64,000 bases of DNA from Salsuginibacillus kocurii DSM 18087 (GCF_000377705.1 NZ_KB898629.1:62001-126000), one strand, 5' to 3'; counted from the first letter of the stretch, positions 52,167 to 61,742 are shown. Notes: generated from the sequence alone by a model not told the origin. Program-made: numbers and translations.

Positions 52167-52185
52167 ACTTCTGGAGAAAAGTAAA

Positions 52186-52224
52186 AGCATCGAAGCAAGA
52201 TTGCTTCGATGCTCAAATTTTTTT
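52186..52224. terminator. Strong bidirectional terminator after nanE
   Basis: AGCATCGAAGCAA and TTGCTTCGATGCT pair over 13 bp with a 2-nt loop, followed by CAAATTTTTTT. The right arm touches the stop codon of the convergent RpiR gene. Confidence 0.92.
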
Positions 52225-53019
52225 GTGTTCATCCAGCGCCTCCAGCGTTTGCTTGTGATGATTTGAAGCATCTTCATCAAGTAATAGCATCATACTCAAA
52301 ATATCGAGCAGATAAACAATAGATAGCTGCGAATTCATTAGGCCCTTTTGTTCGTAGACTTTTAAAGAAGAAGAAAATAGTAAAAGGTCCGAGCTGTCAC
52401 TTAACTTGGTTTCTTTATAATTCGTGAACGTGATCACCCGTGCGTTTTTTCGTTTTGCTAGTTGAACCGCATCAATGACCTCTTGCGTTTGGCCTGAGTT
52501 TGAAATCGCAATAACCAGGTCTGTTTCTTTTAATATAGAGGCATTGATCAACATCGTGTGCGAGTCAGTATGAGCATCTACAGTATAGCCCATGCGTAAA
52601 AGCCGAGTCTTTAGCTCACGTGCGGTAAGCCCGGAACTGCTAAGGCCATAGATATGAATTGTGCCGGCCTCCTGAATCCATTCACAGGCTGTCTTTAAAT
52701 CTTGTTTGTTTATCATGGAACGGCTTGCTTGAATGACGGACTGATACATCGAATCTATCGAATCCGCTACGTCATCTGTTTCACTCGCCTTTTCAACCAC
52801 ATCTCGCAACAGAATTTTGAATTCAACAAAGCTCTCACATTCGATTTTTTTACAAAAGCGGGTGATCGTGGCAACTGACACACCTACGTTATCTGCTAAT
52901 TCTTGAATATGTATGTTCAATAGCGTTTCTTTGTTATGGATCACATAATCAGCGATCCGCTTTTCCATTTTACTAAAGGCAGGGTAGCTTAATTGTATTT
53001 TTTCAATGATAGAACCCAT
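52213..53019 (-). CDS. MurR/RpiR-family transcriptional regulator
   Basis: The 268-residue protein has an N-terminal HTH_6 domain (AFSKMEKRIADYVIHNKETLLNIHIQELADNVGVSVATITRFCKKIECESFVEFKILL). A SIS sugar-phosphate binding domain (about 115-250) follows: IHIYGLSSSGLTARELKTRLLRMGYTVDAHTD and DLVIAISNSGQTQEVIDAVQLAKRKNARVITFTN. The SIS ligand is probably the amino-sugar phosphate made by the adjacent PTS/NanE pair. GGAGG precedes the ATG at 53019. It is convergent with nanE. Confidence 0.92.
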   Translation of the reverse strand: MGSIIEKIQLSYPAFSKMEKRIADYVIHNKETLLNIHIQELADNVGVSVATITRFCKKIECESFVEFKILLRDVVEKASETDDVADSIDSMYQSVIQASRSMINKQDLKTACEWIQEAGTIHIYGLSSSGLTARELKTRLLRMGYTVDAHTDSHTMLINASILKETDLVIAISNSGQTQEVIDAVQLAKRKNARVITFTNYKETKLSDSSDLLLFSSSLKVYEQKGLMNSQLSIVYLLDILSMMLLLDEDASNHHKQTLEALDEHKKI

Positions 53020-53179
53020 CTCCGACCTCCAAATAGAAACTTACTTATCCACCCTTTATTTTACCATATGCACTGGCAAGGTAGAGCAGCTTGTCACAAG
53101 AGAAGAGTCGGCATATGAAACGTACTTCAAAGCAAACCGTATATCGTAGTAGTTGAAAAAGAGAAAGGGTGGAAGAGCT

Positions 53180-53866
53180 GTGAGTGACTATTCGATTAAT
53201 GAATTTATTCAAAAGACGAGACAGAAAGAAGTGCTAAAAGACGATTTTGATTTGGAAACGGACCGCATATTGGAAATCAATTTAAAAGGAGAGATTTGGG
53301 CGAAGTTAAATTCGATGATTTCGTACACGGGTGAGATCAAGTTTGAGCGAGAAGGCGTGTTAGAACACGGAGTCGGACGGATGATGAAAAAGTCCTTTAC
53401 AGGCGAAGGCGGGGAGTTGATGAAAGCGACGGGCAGAGGAAGCCTGTTCCTCGCCGATAATGGTAAAAAGATTACGATTCTAGATCTAAATAACGAAACA
53501 ATTACCGTCAATGGCAATGACCTCTTAAGTTTTGAAAACGGAATTGATTGGGATATTCAAATGATGCGAAAAATGGCTGGTATGGTGTCAGGCGGCTTGT
53601 TTAATATTACATTGGAAGGTAGGGGGAAAGTGGCAATTACTTCATACTATGAGCCGTTAACGTTAGTCGTTGAGCCTGGGAAGCCCGTGCTAACAGACCC
53701 TGCGGCGACTGTTGCCTGGTCTGGTCATTTAGAGCCTGAGTTCCGCACCGATATTACGTACAAAACATTCTTAGGGCGTGGCAGCGGAGAATCCATTCAG
53801 ATGGAATTTAAAGGAGACGGTTTTGTCATCGTACAGCCTTGTTTTGAAGGATTGTCGAAAGAATAG
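53180..53866 (+). CDS. AIM24-family protein
   Basis: The 228-residue protein starts VSDYSINEFIQKTRQKEV. It has the AIM24 (TraT-like beta-barrel-like) pattern: EINLKGEIWAKLNSMISYTGEIKFEREG, RGSLFLADNGKKITILDLNNETITVNGNDLLSFENGIDWDI and SGGLFNITLEGRGKVAITSYYEPL. The role of bacterial AIM24 proteins is unknown. GTG 53180 is chosen because GGGTGGAAG lies just upstream and homologues begin at the same point; the TTG at 53153 adds a basic lead. Monocistronic. Confidence 0.85.
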   Translation: MSDYSINEFIQKTRQKEVLKDDFDLETDRILEINLKGEIWAKLNSMISYTGEIKFEREGVLEHGVGRMMKKSFTGEGGELMKATGRGSLFLADNGKKITILDLNNETITVNGNDLLSFENGIDWDIQMMRKMAGMVSGGLFNITLEGRGKVAITSYYEPLTLVVEPGKPVLTDPAATVAWSGHLEPEFRTDITYKTFLGRGSGESIQMEFKGDGFVIVQPCFEGLSKE

Positions 53867-53911
53867 AAGGCCATCCCGTAGAGCGACTGATCAGTATTTT
53901 CCATTTTCTAA

Positions 53912-53951
53912 AAAACCCATCGTTGCGAAAAAGATTGCTTCGATGGGTTTT
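53912..53951. terminator. Bidirectional terminator between AIM24 and SDR genes
   Basis: AAAACCCATCG and CGATGGGTTTT pair over 11 bp around an 18-nt loop, with A and T flanks serving both strands. Confidence 0.85.
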
Positions 53952-53965
53952 CTTCATTTCTCTTA

Positions 53966-54853
53966 TTAGCCGTTCACGATTTGTCCGCCATTGACGTGGA
54001 TCATTTGTCCAGAGACATAGGAAGAATCGTCGCTTGCTAGGTAGACATAGCTTGGTGCCAGTTCTGCTGGTTGGCCGGGGCGTCCCAGCGGGGTATTTGA
54101 GCTGCCGAATTCTTCTACGGAATCTTCTGGGAAAGAAGCCGGAATGAGCGGTGTCCAGATTGGTCCAGGCGCGACTCCATTGACCCGAATCCCTTCAGGC
54201 GCAATATTTTCAGACAGGGAGCGGGTAAGTGCAACGATCGCCCCTTTTGTGGCTGCATAGTCCATTAATACCGGCATGCCCTGGTATGCTACCACTGAAG
54301 CTGTATTAATAATAGAGCTTCCTTCTTTCAAATGCGGAAGCGCGGCTTGAATAAAGTAAAAGTAGCCGTAAATGTTCGGTTGGAAAGTGCGGTGCATCTG
54401 TTCTGATGTAATGTCGCGGATATCTTTTTGATAATGCTGTTCGGCGGCGTTATTGACCAGTACATCCAGCTGTCCAAATGTATCCACTGTTTGCTGGACC
54501 GCGTCGTGGCAAAAAGATTCATCTCCTACATCACCGGAAATCAGCAGGGCAGAAGCGCCTTTTTCTTCAACAACTTGCTTTGCTTCTTGGGCGTCTTCGT
54601 GTTCATCCAAGTAAACGATCGCTACATTGGCGCCTTCTTTTGCGAATGCGACAGCAACAGCGCGGCCAATCCCGCTGTCGGCACCCGTAATGAGTGCAGT
54701 TTTTCCTTCTAATTTTCCGCTGCCAATATAGCCAGGATCATCATAAATCGGACGTGGGTCCATCTCTTTTTCAAAGCCAGGTTGGCGATCTTGCGTTTGT
54801 CCCTTTTGTCCGTCGGTCTGTTGGTCTTTAAAACGGTCGTAGCGATCTGTCAT
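53966..54853 (-). CDS. SDR-family oxidoreductase (YhdF/YhxC-like)
   Basis: The 295-residue short-chain dehydrogenase has an N-terminal hydrophilic extension (KDQQTDGQKGQTQDRQPGFEKEMDPRP) typical of the YhdF/YhxC/YdaD stress-related group. The Rossmann motif is TGADSGIG (about 56-63), then VNNAA, the catalytic Ser in IINTASVVAYQG and the catalytic pair YAATKGA. The C-terminus reads YVSGQMIHVNGGQIVNG. In B. subtilis several paralogues belong to the general stress regulon; a SigB promoter was not identified here. AAGGAGG precedes the ATG. Confidence 0.92.
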   Translation of the reverse strand: MTDRYDRFKDQQTDGQKGQTQDRQPGFEKEMDPRPIYDDPGYIGSGKLEGKTALITGADSGIGRAVAVAFAKEGANVAIVYLDEHEDAQEAKQVVEEKGASALLISGDVGDESFCHDAVQQTVDTFGQLDVLVNNAAEQHYQKDIRDITSEQMHRTFQPNIYGYFYFIQAALPHLKEGSSIINTASVVAYQGMPVLMDYAATKGAIVALTRSLSENIAPEGIRVNGVAPGPIWTPLIPASFPEDSVEEFGSSNTPLGRPGQPAELAPSYVYLASDDSSYVSGQMIHVNGGQIVNG

Positions 54854-54975
54854 TTATGCCGCCTCCTTCATATAATTCTTCGCTTGAAATACGGTGATTA
54901 TCCTAAGCGTGCTCTTCTACATTCGCTACAACAATTGATGGTAAAGGTGTTTTTTCTAAGAGTTTCTTAACGAGC

Positions 54976-55109
54976 AGTGATCATTTGTCCATGGCCTCCC
55001 TTTCCGCGGGCGCACATAGAGCCTCCTCGGCTTAGTGCGCTGTGGGGTCTCGCCCAGCTTGCTTGTCTCGCAGGAGCGCTCCCGGCATATAACGCACATG
55101 ATCAACACT
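54976..55109. repeat. GC-rich Bacillaceae-type interspersed palindromic repeat
   Basis: The outer arms are TGATCAT (about 54978) and ATGATCA (about 55099). Inside, CCGCGGGCGC...GAGCCTCCTCGGC...GTGCGCTGTGGGGTCTCGCC...CTCGCAGGAGCG follows the layout I recall for a common intergenic repeat of Bacillus and Geobacillus (CCGCGGGC / GCCTCCTCGG / TGTGGGGTCTC / CGCAGGAG blocks). GCGCAC and GTGCGC pair around the central GCCTCCTCGGC hairpin. It is a stand-alone element between the SDR gene and htpG. Confidence 0.75.
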
Positions 55110-55230
55110 TTTCCTTTAACCTAGCCTTCTAAAGAAGCGTGTGGTTTATTTTACCTTGGGGGAAGGTTTTTTAAACATTTCTACCCAATGTACCTTTTAA
55201 AGGGTGTCCAGCAGAATGCGAAGAGAGATA

Positions 55231-55258
55231 TTGACATCTCGTCAACGATTAGTAAAAT
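55231..55258 (+). promoter_or_regulatory. SigA-type promoter of htpG
   Basis: TTGACA at 55231-55236 and TAAAAT at 55253-55258 are separated by 16 bp. The predicted start lies about seven bases before the CIRCE element. Confidence 0.75.
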
Positions 55259-55272
55259 TAGAGAAGGAAAAC

Positions 55273-55299
55273 TTAGCACTCAGGAACCTAGAGTGCTAA
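55273..55299 (+). promoter_or_regulatory. CIRCE operator for HrcA
   Basis: TTAGCACTC, nine bases, GAGTGCTAA: both arms match the CIRCE consensus without mismatch and the spacer is the canonical 9 bp. It lies in the predicted 5' untranslated region between the promoter and htpG, as it does in groESL and dnaK operons. Confidence 0.96.
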
Positions 55300-55345
55300 A
55301 ATATAAAAATGTAAGCATACCAACGGGTCGAAAGGAGTAGAACAT

Positions 55346-57229
55346 ATGGCAACAAAAGAATTTCAGGCTGAATCCCAGCGCCTTCTGGAAATGATGATCA
55401 ATTCGATTTATTCCCAAAAGGAAATTTTCCTGCGTGAATTGATCTCCAACGCGAGTGATGCGATCGATAAAATGTATTACCGCGCCCTTACGGATGAATC
55501 GATTACGTTTAACCAAGAAGATTATTATATCAAGGTAAGTGCCGATAAAGAAAACCGCACACTAACCATTGAAGACAGCGGCATCGGCATGACCGAAGCA
55601 GAAGTGGAGGAAAATCTCGGAACGATTGCGAAAAGTGGTTCCTTAGCCTTTAAAAAAGAAACAGAAATTAAAGACGGCCACGACATTATTGGCCAGTTCG
55701 GGGTAGGCTTTTATTCAGCATTCATGGTGGCAGACAATGTCACGGTTTACACAAAGTCAGCCGACAGCGACCAGGCATATAAATGGGAGTCGAACGGAGC
55801 CGACGGCTATACGATCGAGCCGGCTGAAAAAGACAGTGTCGGTACGAAAGTAATTATTAAACTGCGTGAAAACACTGAGGACGAGCAGTACGACGAGTAC
55901 TTAGAAGAACAGCGCTTAAAAGCAATCATTAAGAAATACTCCGACTACATTCGCTACCCAATTAAAATGGATGTGACGATTCAGCAGCCAGCTGAAGATG
56001 AGGAAAGCGAAGCGGTAGAGGTGGAAGAAGAACAAACCATCAACAGCATGGTACCGCTTTGGCGCAAAAACAAGAACGAGCTTTCCGACGAAGATTATGA
56101 ATCCTTTTATCAAGAAAAACATTATGGCTTTGACAAACCGATCAAACATATTCATTTAAGCGTGGACGGGGCCGTTCGTTATCAATCCATCTTGTTCATT
56201 CCGGAACAGCCGCCGTTTGACTTTTACTCTGCTGATTATGAAAAAGGACTCGAGCTTTATTCAAGTGGGGTACTGATCATGGAAAAATGCGCCGATCTCT
56301 TGCCTGACTACTTCAGTTTCGTGAAAGGGATTGTCGATTCAGAAGATCTCTCGCTAAACATTTCCCGCGAGATGCTGCAGCATGACCGGCAGTTGAAGCT
56401 GATTGCGAAAAACATTAAAAATAAAATCAAAAGCAATTTGCAAAGCATGTTAAAAGATGAGCGGGAGCAGTATGAGCGTTTCTTTGAGTCGTTCGGGCGC
56501 CAGTTGAAGTTCGGCATTCAAATGGATTTTGGCCAGCATAAAGATGATTTGAAAGACTTGCTCTTGTTCTATTCATCTAAAGAAGAGAAGCTTGTTACGT
56601 TGAAAGAATACGTCGAGCGCATGCCGGAAGGCCAGCCGTATATTTACTACGCCACTGGTGAATCGTACGACCGGATCGACAAGCTGCCGCAAACGGAAAA
56701 AGTACACGATAAAGGCTATGAAATTCTTTATTTCACCGAGGACATCGATGAATTTGCGATCAAAACATTGATGAGTTATGAGGATAAAGAGTTCAAGTCA
56801 GTGGCCAGTGGTGATTTAGGCATTGATTCCGAGGAGGATAAAGAGAAAGAAGAATCCGAGGAAAAAGAAAACCAGGAATTGTTTAAAGCAATTAATGAGC
56901 TTCTAGGCGATAAAGTAAAAGATGTGCGCCCGTCGAAGCGCTTAAAAACGCATCCAGTCTGCCTGGCAACAGAAGGAGAAATCTCCATTGAAATGGAGAA
57001 AATTCTCCAGCAGATGCCGGGGCAGAATCAACAAGTGCAAGCTGATAAAGTTCTTGAGATTAATATGAACCATGATATTTATGGGTCACTCAAGCGCGCG
57101 TATGATGAAGATGAAGAGAAATTTAAGCTCTACGCTAATCTCCTTTATAATCAGTCGCTTCTAATTGAAGGACTGTCCGTTGAGGACCCGGTAGAGTTTA
57201 CGAACGATATGTGTAAAGTGATGGCTTAA
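55346..57229 (+). CDS. htpG: Molecular chaperone HtpG (Hsp90)
   Basis: The 627-residue GHKL-ATPase chaperone carries the nucleotide-site motifs [13 protein letters not shown] (Asn35), [15 protein letters not shown] and [15 protein letters not shown]. The middle domain has PLWRKNKNE and [12 protein letters not shown]; the C-terminal dimerisation domain begins after an acidic stretch near residue 500. It assists folding of client proteins under heat and other stress. CIRCE in the leader predicts HrcA control. AAAGGAG precedes ATG 55346. It is monocistronic with a strong terminator. Confidence 0.97.
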   Translation: MATKEFQAESQRLLEMMINSIYSQKEIFLRELISNASDAIDKMYYRALTDESITFNQEDYYIKVSADKENRTLTIEDSGIGMTEAEVEENLGTIAKSGSLAFKKETEIKDGHDIIGQFGVGFYSAFMVADNVTVYTKSADSDQAYKWESNGADGYTIEPAEKDSVGTKVIIKLRENTEDEQYDEYLEEQRLKAIIKKYSDYIRYPIKMDVTIQQPAEDEESEAVEVEEEQTINSMVPLWRKNKNELSDEDYESFYQEKHYGFDKPIKHIHLSVDGAVRYQSILFIPEQPPFDFYSADYEKGLELYSSGVLIMEKCADLLPDYFSFVKGIVDSEDLSLNISREMLQHDRQLKLIAKNIKNKIKSNLQSMLKDEREQYERFFESFGRQLKFGIQMDFGQHKDDLKDLLLFYSSKEEKLVTLKEYVERMPEGQPYIYYATGESYDRIDKLPQTEKVHDKGYEILYFTEDIDEFAIKTLMSYEDKEFKSVASGDLGIDSEEDKEKEESEEKENQELFKAINELLGDKVKDVRPSKRLKTHPVCLATEGEISIEMEKILQQMPGQNQQVQADKVLEINMNHDIYGSLKRAYDEDEEKFKLYANLLYNQSLLIEGLSVEDPVEFTNDMCKVMA

Positions 57230-57235
57230 TGTAGC

Positions 57236-57281
57236 AAAAAGGAGAGACGGGACCCCGGGAAGGGAACCGCCTCTCCTTTTT
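57236..57281 (+). terminator. Terminator after htpG
   Basis: AAAAAGGAGAG and CTCTCCTTTTT pair over 11 bp with an inner GGGA/CCC region, then T residues. Seven bases after the stop. Confidence 0.9.
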
Positions 57282-57297
57282 TGTACAGGTAGCTCAT

Positions 57298-58539
57298 TTA
57301 CACGCCAGCTGCTTCAGCTTGCTCAGTAGTAAAAACTTCTCGTGCTGCCTGCACAGCTTCTCCGTGCGCTATATCGACCCCATGCGCTACTAAGGCTGCT
57401 TCAAACGCGAACAGCACGTGATAAATATTCTCTTTCCGGCAGCTGTAGCCCATCGTACCGATGCGCCAGATTTTCCCTTTTAACGGCCCGAAGGAAGAGG
57501 CGATTTCAACGCCGAATTCATCAAGCATCATTTGGCGCACACTGTTTTCTTCCACATGATCAGGCACTTCGATGCAAGTAACTACCGGAAGCTTATGGGC
57601 GAAATCATTATAAATGGAAACTCCCATTGCTTTCAGCCCGGCCACGAGCGCTTTTTCGTTTAATTGATGGCGGTACACCCGGTTTTGAAGCCCTTCTTCT
57701 TGAATCACACGCAAGCTTTCATACAGAGCATACAGCATGGAGGTGGCTTCTGTGTGGTGGTTCAAGCGGCGCGGACTCCAGTAGTCCTGTAATTGCGTCA
57801 AGTCAAAGTAATTGCTCTGGATGCGGCGGTCATGGTCGTCTTCGTCCTGGCCGGCATCACGGATCCCTTTTTCGACTTGTTTGCGGGTGTTGATTTTTTC
57901 TTCAACCCGCTCGTTATAGCAGATCGGCGCCATGCCTGAAGGGCCGGAAATACACTTTTGCGTCCCCCCGATGATGGCGTCGATACACCAATCATCAGTT
58001 GGTATGTCAACGCCGCCGATAGTAGCAACCGCATCTACGATAAACAGCTGGCCATTTTTCCGACAGAATTGACCGATGTCCGCCAGTGGCTGCATGCATC
58101 CTGTTGACGTTTCACCGTGCACCATTGCCACGATTGTTGGCTGCACCCGTTCCACCGCCTGAATCACGTCGCCAGGGTCAAATACTTGTCCCCATGGACA
58201 TTCAATATTGTGAACAACGCCCCCGCATCGCTCAGCAATTTCAGTAAGCAGATAACCGAAGCGACCGAAAATTGGAATTAACAATTCATCTCCGGGCTCG
58301 ATCACACTGCTTAAGACTGCTTCCAAGCCGGCACGGGATGTTCCGTCAATTGGGTAGGCCCAGTGGTTGTTTGATTGAAACAATTTACGGGTTCCTTTCA
58401 TCGTTTCATTCATCAGATTGGTGAACTCAGGGTCGAATTGACCGACAATCGGATAGCTCAATGCTCGCAGCACTCGGGGGTCGGCTTCGACTGGTCCAGG
58501 TGTCATGATCGTTCGTTGAGATGGAATAAACGGCTTCAT
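57298..58539 (-). CDS. pucG: (S)-ureidoglycine-glyoxylate aminotransferase
   Basis: This 413-residue class V PLP aminotransferase of the alanine-glyoxylate type has TPGPVEADPRVLRALSYPIVGQFDPEF at the N-terminus, AYPIDGTSRAGLEAVLSSVIEPGD, and the cofactor lysine in IIGGTQKCISGPSGMAP. The QFDPEFT and NHHTEATSMLYALYESL stretches match PucG. It transfers the amino group of ureidoglycine to glyoxylate, giving oxalurate and glycine. It lies 14 bp behind pucF in a two-gene operon; AAGGAGG for this gene overlaps the pucF stop. Confidence 0.93.
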   Translation of the reverse strand: MKPFIPSQRTIMTPGPVEADPRVLRALSYPIVGQFDPEFTNLMNETMKGTRKLFQSNNHWAYPIDGTSRAGLEAVLSSVIEPGDELLIPIFGRFGYLLTEIAERCGGVVHNIECPWGQVFDPGDVIQAVERVQPTIVAMVHGETSTGCMQPLADIGQFCRKNGQLFIVDAVATIGGVDIPTDDWCIDAIIGGTQKCISGPSGMAPICYNERVEEKINTRKQVEKGIRDAGQDEDDHDRRIQSNYFDLTQLQDYWSPRRLNHHTEATSMLYALYESLRVIQEEGLQNRVYRHQLNEKALVAGLKAMGVSIYNDFAHKLPVVTCIEVPDHVEENSVRQMMLDEFGVEIASSFGPLKGKIWRIGTMGYSCRKENIYHVLFAFEAALVAHGVDIAHGEAVQAAREVFTTEQAEAAGV

Positions 58540-58553
58540 TGCTTGCTGCCTCC

Positions 58554-59786
58554 TTAGTATTTATAGCTCCACGTTCGTAACGCATGTTTTAACACGTGAT
58601 ACCCCTTCTCCAGTTCGTCCGTTGCGGTGAATTCTAGCGGTGAATGGCTGATGCCGTGTCTGCTTGGTACGAATAACAGTGAAGCCGGAACTTTTGTGCC
58701 CAGTACTTGCGCATCATGGCCGGCGCCACTGTACATACGCTGGTAATTCACGTTTTGCTCGTTGCAAATGCGCTCCAAGTCTTGATTCATCTCCTCGTCC
58801 ATTGCGACAGGGTCTACCGCCATGAAAGGTTCTATGGAAACTTCTACGTTCATTTCTTCTGCAATTTCTTGAAAACGGTGTTCCATACCTTTACATGCAT
58901 TTTCCAATTCACGTTTGTCAGGATGCCTGACGTCTACAGAAAAGCGAGCTTGGCTTGGTATCACATTGACAGAATTGGGGACAAGTTCCATTTGACCGAC
59001 CGTTGCTACTAAAGGGTCGCCTTTTGCACGTGTGAGCTTTAACAGAGACTGGACCATCTCGCTCGCTCCTTCCATCGCGTCCCTGCGCAATGGCATCGGA
59101 GTGGTTCCGGCATGATTGGCTTCACCGTTTACATAAATAGTAAAGCGGCGCTGGCCGACGATGGCGTCTACAAGGCCAAGTTCATCTCCAGCCGTCTCTA
59201 GCACTTTGCCTTGTTCAATATGAATTTCAATAAAGCGCTCAATCTCTTCGTGCTTATGTGGAGCGAGTGGGGAAGTGAAGCCCGATTGTTCTCTCGCTTC
59301 AAGCAGAGAAATGTCATTCTGGTCTTTAATACCTTCAAGGTCGTCTGCTGCCACAGCCCCGGTAAGGTATTTTGAGCCTAGGTAAGCAAACGGAAAGCGA
59401 CTGCCTTCTTCTTCACAAAGCGCTACAATTTCTAAGGTCTGCTCCGGCTGTCCGTATTCCTGATACAATTCGCTTGCTGCAAGGGCGGAAGCAATGATGC
59501 CATAAGCTCCGTCAAAGTGCCCGCCGGAACGGACGGTGTCGATATGTGAGCCGGTAAGAATAACGGGACCATCTGTTTTTCCTTCCAAGCGGCCGAACAA
59601 ATTGCCCACTTCATCATAGTAAACAGAAAAGCCTAAGTTCTCCAGCCAGGAAGCCAGTTCTTGCTGAGCTTTCTGCCATGACTCTGTATATAGAAGACGG
59701 GTAATTCCCTCCCCTTCTTTTCCGAACTGGGCAAGCCAGTTAATTCGTTCTTCAATCATAGAAGCTACTTTAGTCGATGTGGTCAT
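58554..59786 (-). CDS. pucF: Allantoate amidohydrolase
   Basis: The 410-residue M20-family metal amidohydrolase of the Zn/Mn-dependent hydantoinase/carbamoylase type shows TGSHIDTVRSGGHFDGAYGI (bimetal His/Asp), CEEEGSRFPFAYLGSKYLTG (Glu pair) and FIEIHIEQGKVLE. The dimerisation lid contains VNGEANHAGTTPMPLRRDA, and GAGHDAQV carries the last His. It hydrolyses allantoate to ureidoglycine, CO2 and ammonia, the substrate for PucG encoded next. It is first gene of the minus-strand operon, divergent from pucR. Confidence 0.94.
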   Translation of the reverse strand: MTTSTKVASMIEERINWLAQFGKEGEGITRLLYTESWQKAQQELASWLENLGFSVYYDEVGNLFGRLEGKTDGPVILTGSHIDTVRSGGHFDGAYGIIASALAASELYQEYGQPEQTLEIVALCEEEGSRFPFAYLGSKYLTGAVAADDLEGIKDQNDISLLEAREQSGFTSPLAPHKHEEIERFIEIHIEQGKVLETAGDELGLVDAIVGQRRFTIYVNGEANHAGTTPMPLRRDAMEGASEMVQSLLKLTRAKGDPLVATVGQMELVPNSVNVIPSQARFSVDVRHPDKRELENACKGMEHRFQEIAEEMNVEVSIEPFMAVDPVAMDEEMNQDLERICNEQNVNYQRMYSGAGHDAQVLGTKVPASLLFVPSRHGISHSPLEFTATDELEKGYHVLKHALRTWSYKY

Positions 59787-60055
59787 GTAAGATCTCCTTT
59801 CAGAAAATATGTAGCGTTAATATTGACTATAGAGTAGTAGAGTGGTAAAACAAAGTCATTAGTTAAAATATATAATTTATGTTTATCATTTGTTTATGAA
59901 GCACAATGTATTTACAGATGAACGTGACAGAGCAGGTATGAAATTTGATGGAGAAGTCAGTTGTTCTACTAATATTGTCAGGAAATCTACCAACGTTTTG
60001 CACGTTGTTTCATTTAAGTCAGAATTTATGTACGATTTTGAAAAGGGAAGGAAGA
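59787..60055. promoter_or_regulatory. Divergent pucF / pucR control region
   Basis: An A/T-rich region that must contain both promoters. On the minus strand around 59848-59872 the sequence CTTTGTTTTA loosely resembles the PucR box (WWWCNTTGGTTAA), with mismatches. The assignment is weak. An ORF extension of PucR upstream to 59945 is discounted because AAGGGAAGGA sits before ATG 60056. Confidence 0.35.
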
Positions 60056-61702
60056 ATGGTGATGGAACTTAGTAAACTTATTCAACAATCTGAACTTCTT
60101 CACGCTGAAATTATCGCTGGAAAAAAAGGCTTAGGCCGTACGGTGCAATCAGTAAATATGATGGATGCTCCAGATATTGTTCCATATCTGGATCGGAATC
60201 AACTCCTTTTAACCACAGCCTACTCGATTCGGGAAGAACCCGAACAATTGGTCACCATTATTGAAGAAATGCATGAAAAAGGGTGTGCAGGCCTGGGGAT
60301 CAAGTCAAAACGATATTTAGGCAGAATTCCGGATGCTGCAAAAGAAGCAGCGGAACGATATCAGTTTCCACTGCTTGAATTACCGGCAGAGGTCTCCCTT
60401 GGCCAGATGTTGAACGAGGCGCTCGCGCTTGTATTGCAAAGCCGGGAAGATGAACTGCGCGAAGCGAAATCTTTTCACGAAAAGTTGAGCACACTCCTCC
60501 ATCAAGAAGATGGCCTGCGCCGCGTGATGAGAGAACTGGCAAAAAAACTGCGCAAATCGGTGGCGCTCGTTAATGCACGTGGGGAGTTCTTGTACATTGA
60601 ATCATCGACACAAAAAGAACAGCTGCAAGATGTGCTTAAACAACGAAAGCAGGAGGCAGACTTAGGTCAGCAGCCAAATGAACTTACCCTTTTCTATAAA
60701 GAAAACGAAGAACCTGTTACGTTCTGTTCAATCGAAACGAGCGGAATGAACAATGGTTACTTGATGATTGAAGGAGAAATCAACCAAGAGCAGACGCAGC
60801 CGATGATTGTCTCACAGGCGGCGAATGTCATTTCCTTTGAGTTAATGAAGCAAGAGGCATTAGAACAGCACGAACGAATGATGAAAAATGCTTTTTTTAA
60901 CGATGTGCTAGAAGGTCAATATACATCCAATCAAGACATATTAATGCGCGGTAAGTATTTTGGGCTTGAAGAAGAGGCTCTCTACATGGTCGCTGTCGGC
61001 CAAATTGAGGAAGGTGCGGTGTTAGAAGGTAATTGGTCGATTCAGCGGGAAATGGACATTCATCGCAGGAAAAGTGAAACGTATGATGAGCTGGCTAAAA
61101 ATTTAGAAGATATGTTTCCTTCTCACGTGTTGTTTTCGAAAGGAGAAGTATTTGTGATCCTGGTAGGGGTGAAATTTTTTAATGAACAAGTGGAACGCTT
61201 TTTCATTGATGGACTGGCCGATATTCAATCGAATTGCGCAGAGTCAGGCGGAACCCACCTTTCATTTGGGATTGGCAATGTGACCTATCAATTAACCGAA
61301 TTGCCACGATCATATCACGAAGCGCTCGAAGCTCTTCATGTTGGTTTCCAGCTGCATGCTCATTCGTTTATTCAAACCGGCCGCACAAAAGATGTAAAGG
61401 AACTGTTGCAGATGGTGCCTGAAGAAAAGCGCCGGTCTTTTGCCCAACATGCATTACAGCCATTACTCGCCATGGAAAATGAAAAAGACAAAGAAGTATT
61501 GTGCCAAACGTTAAAGGTATACTTGGATTCTCATTGCCACGTAGCGGATACAGCTCATGCACTAGGCGTTCATCGCAACACTGTATTGTTTCGCCTGCGG
61601 AAATGCGAAGAAAAACTAACAATCGATGTGAAAGATGCGGAAACGTCTTTGTATCTCCGGCTGGCGTTATACATTAAGCATGAGCTAGAAGGAGAGTTAT
61701 AG
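60056..61702 (+). CDS. pucR: PucR-family purine catabolism regulator
   Basis: The 548-residue regulator begins with the PucR N-terminal domain (ELSKLIQQSELLHAEIIAGKKGLGRTVQSVNMMDAPDIVPYLDRNQLLLTTAYS). A central GGDEF-like fold follows. The C-terminal HTH_30 domain reads LKVYLDSHCHVADTAHALGVHRNTVLFRLRKCEEKL. In B. subtilis PucR activates purine-degradation genes in response to allantoin-type intermediates. Its place between pucFG and the allantoinase gene supports the same role here. ATG 60056 follows AAGGGAAGGA. Confidence 0.93.
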   Translation: MVMELSKLIQQSELLHAEIIAGKKGLGRTVQSVNMMDAPDIVPYLDRNQLLLTTAYSIREEPEQLVTIIEEMHEKGCAGLGIKSKRYLGRIPDAAKEAAERYQFPLLELPAEVSLGQMLNEALALVLQSREDELREAKSFHEKLSTLLHQEDGLRRVMRELAKKLRKSVALVNARGEFLYIESSTQKEQLQDVLKQRKQEADLGQQPNELTLFYKENEEPVTFCSIETSGMNNGYLMIEGEINQEQTQPMIVSQAANVISFELMKQEALEQHERMMKNAFFNDVLEGQYTSNQDILMRGKYFGLEEEALYMVAVGQIEEGAVLEGNWSIQREMDIHRRKSETYDELAKNLEDMFPSHVLFSKGEVFVILVGVKFFNEQVERFFIDGLADIQSNCAESGGTHLSFGIGNVTYQLTELPRSYHEALEALHVGFQLHAHSFIQTGRTKDVKELLQMVPEEKRRSFAQHALQPLLAMENEKDKEVLCQTLKVYLDSHCHVADTAHALGVHRNTVLFRLRKCEEKLTIDVKDAETSLYLRLALYIKHELEGEL

Positions 61703-61742
61703 AACCTTTTTAAACTGAATTAAGAATGGAATTCCCACATGA

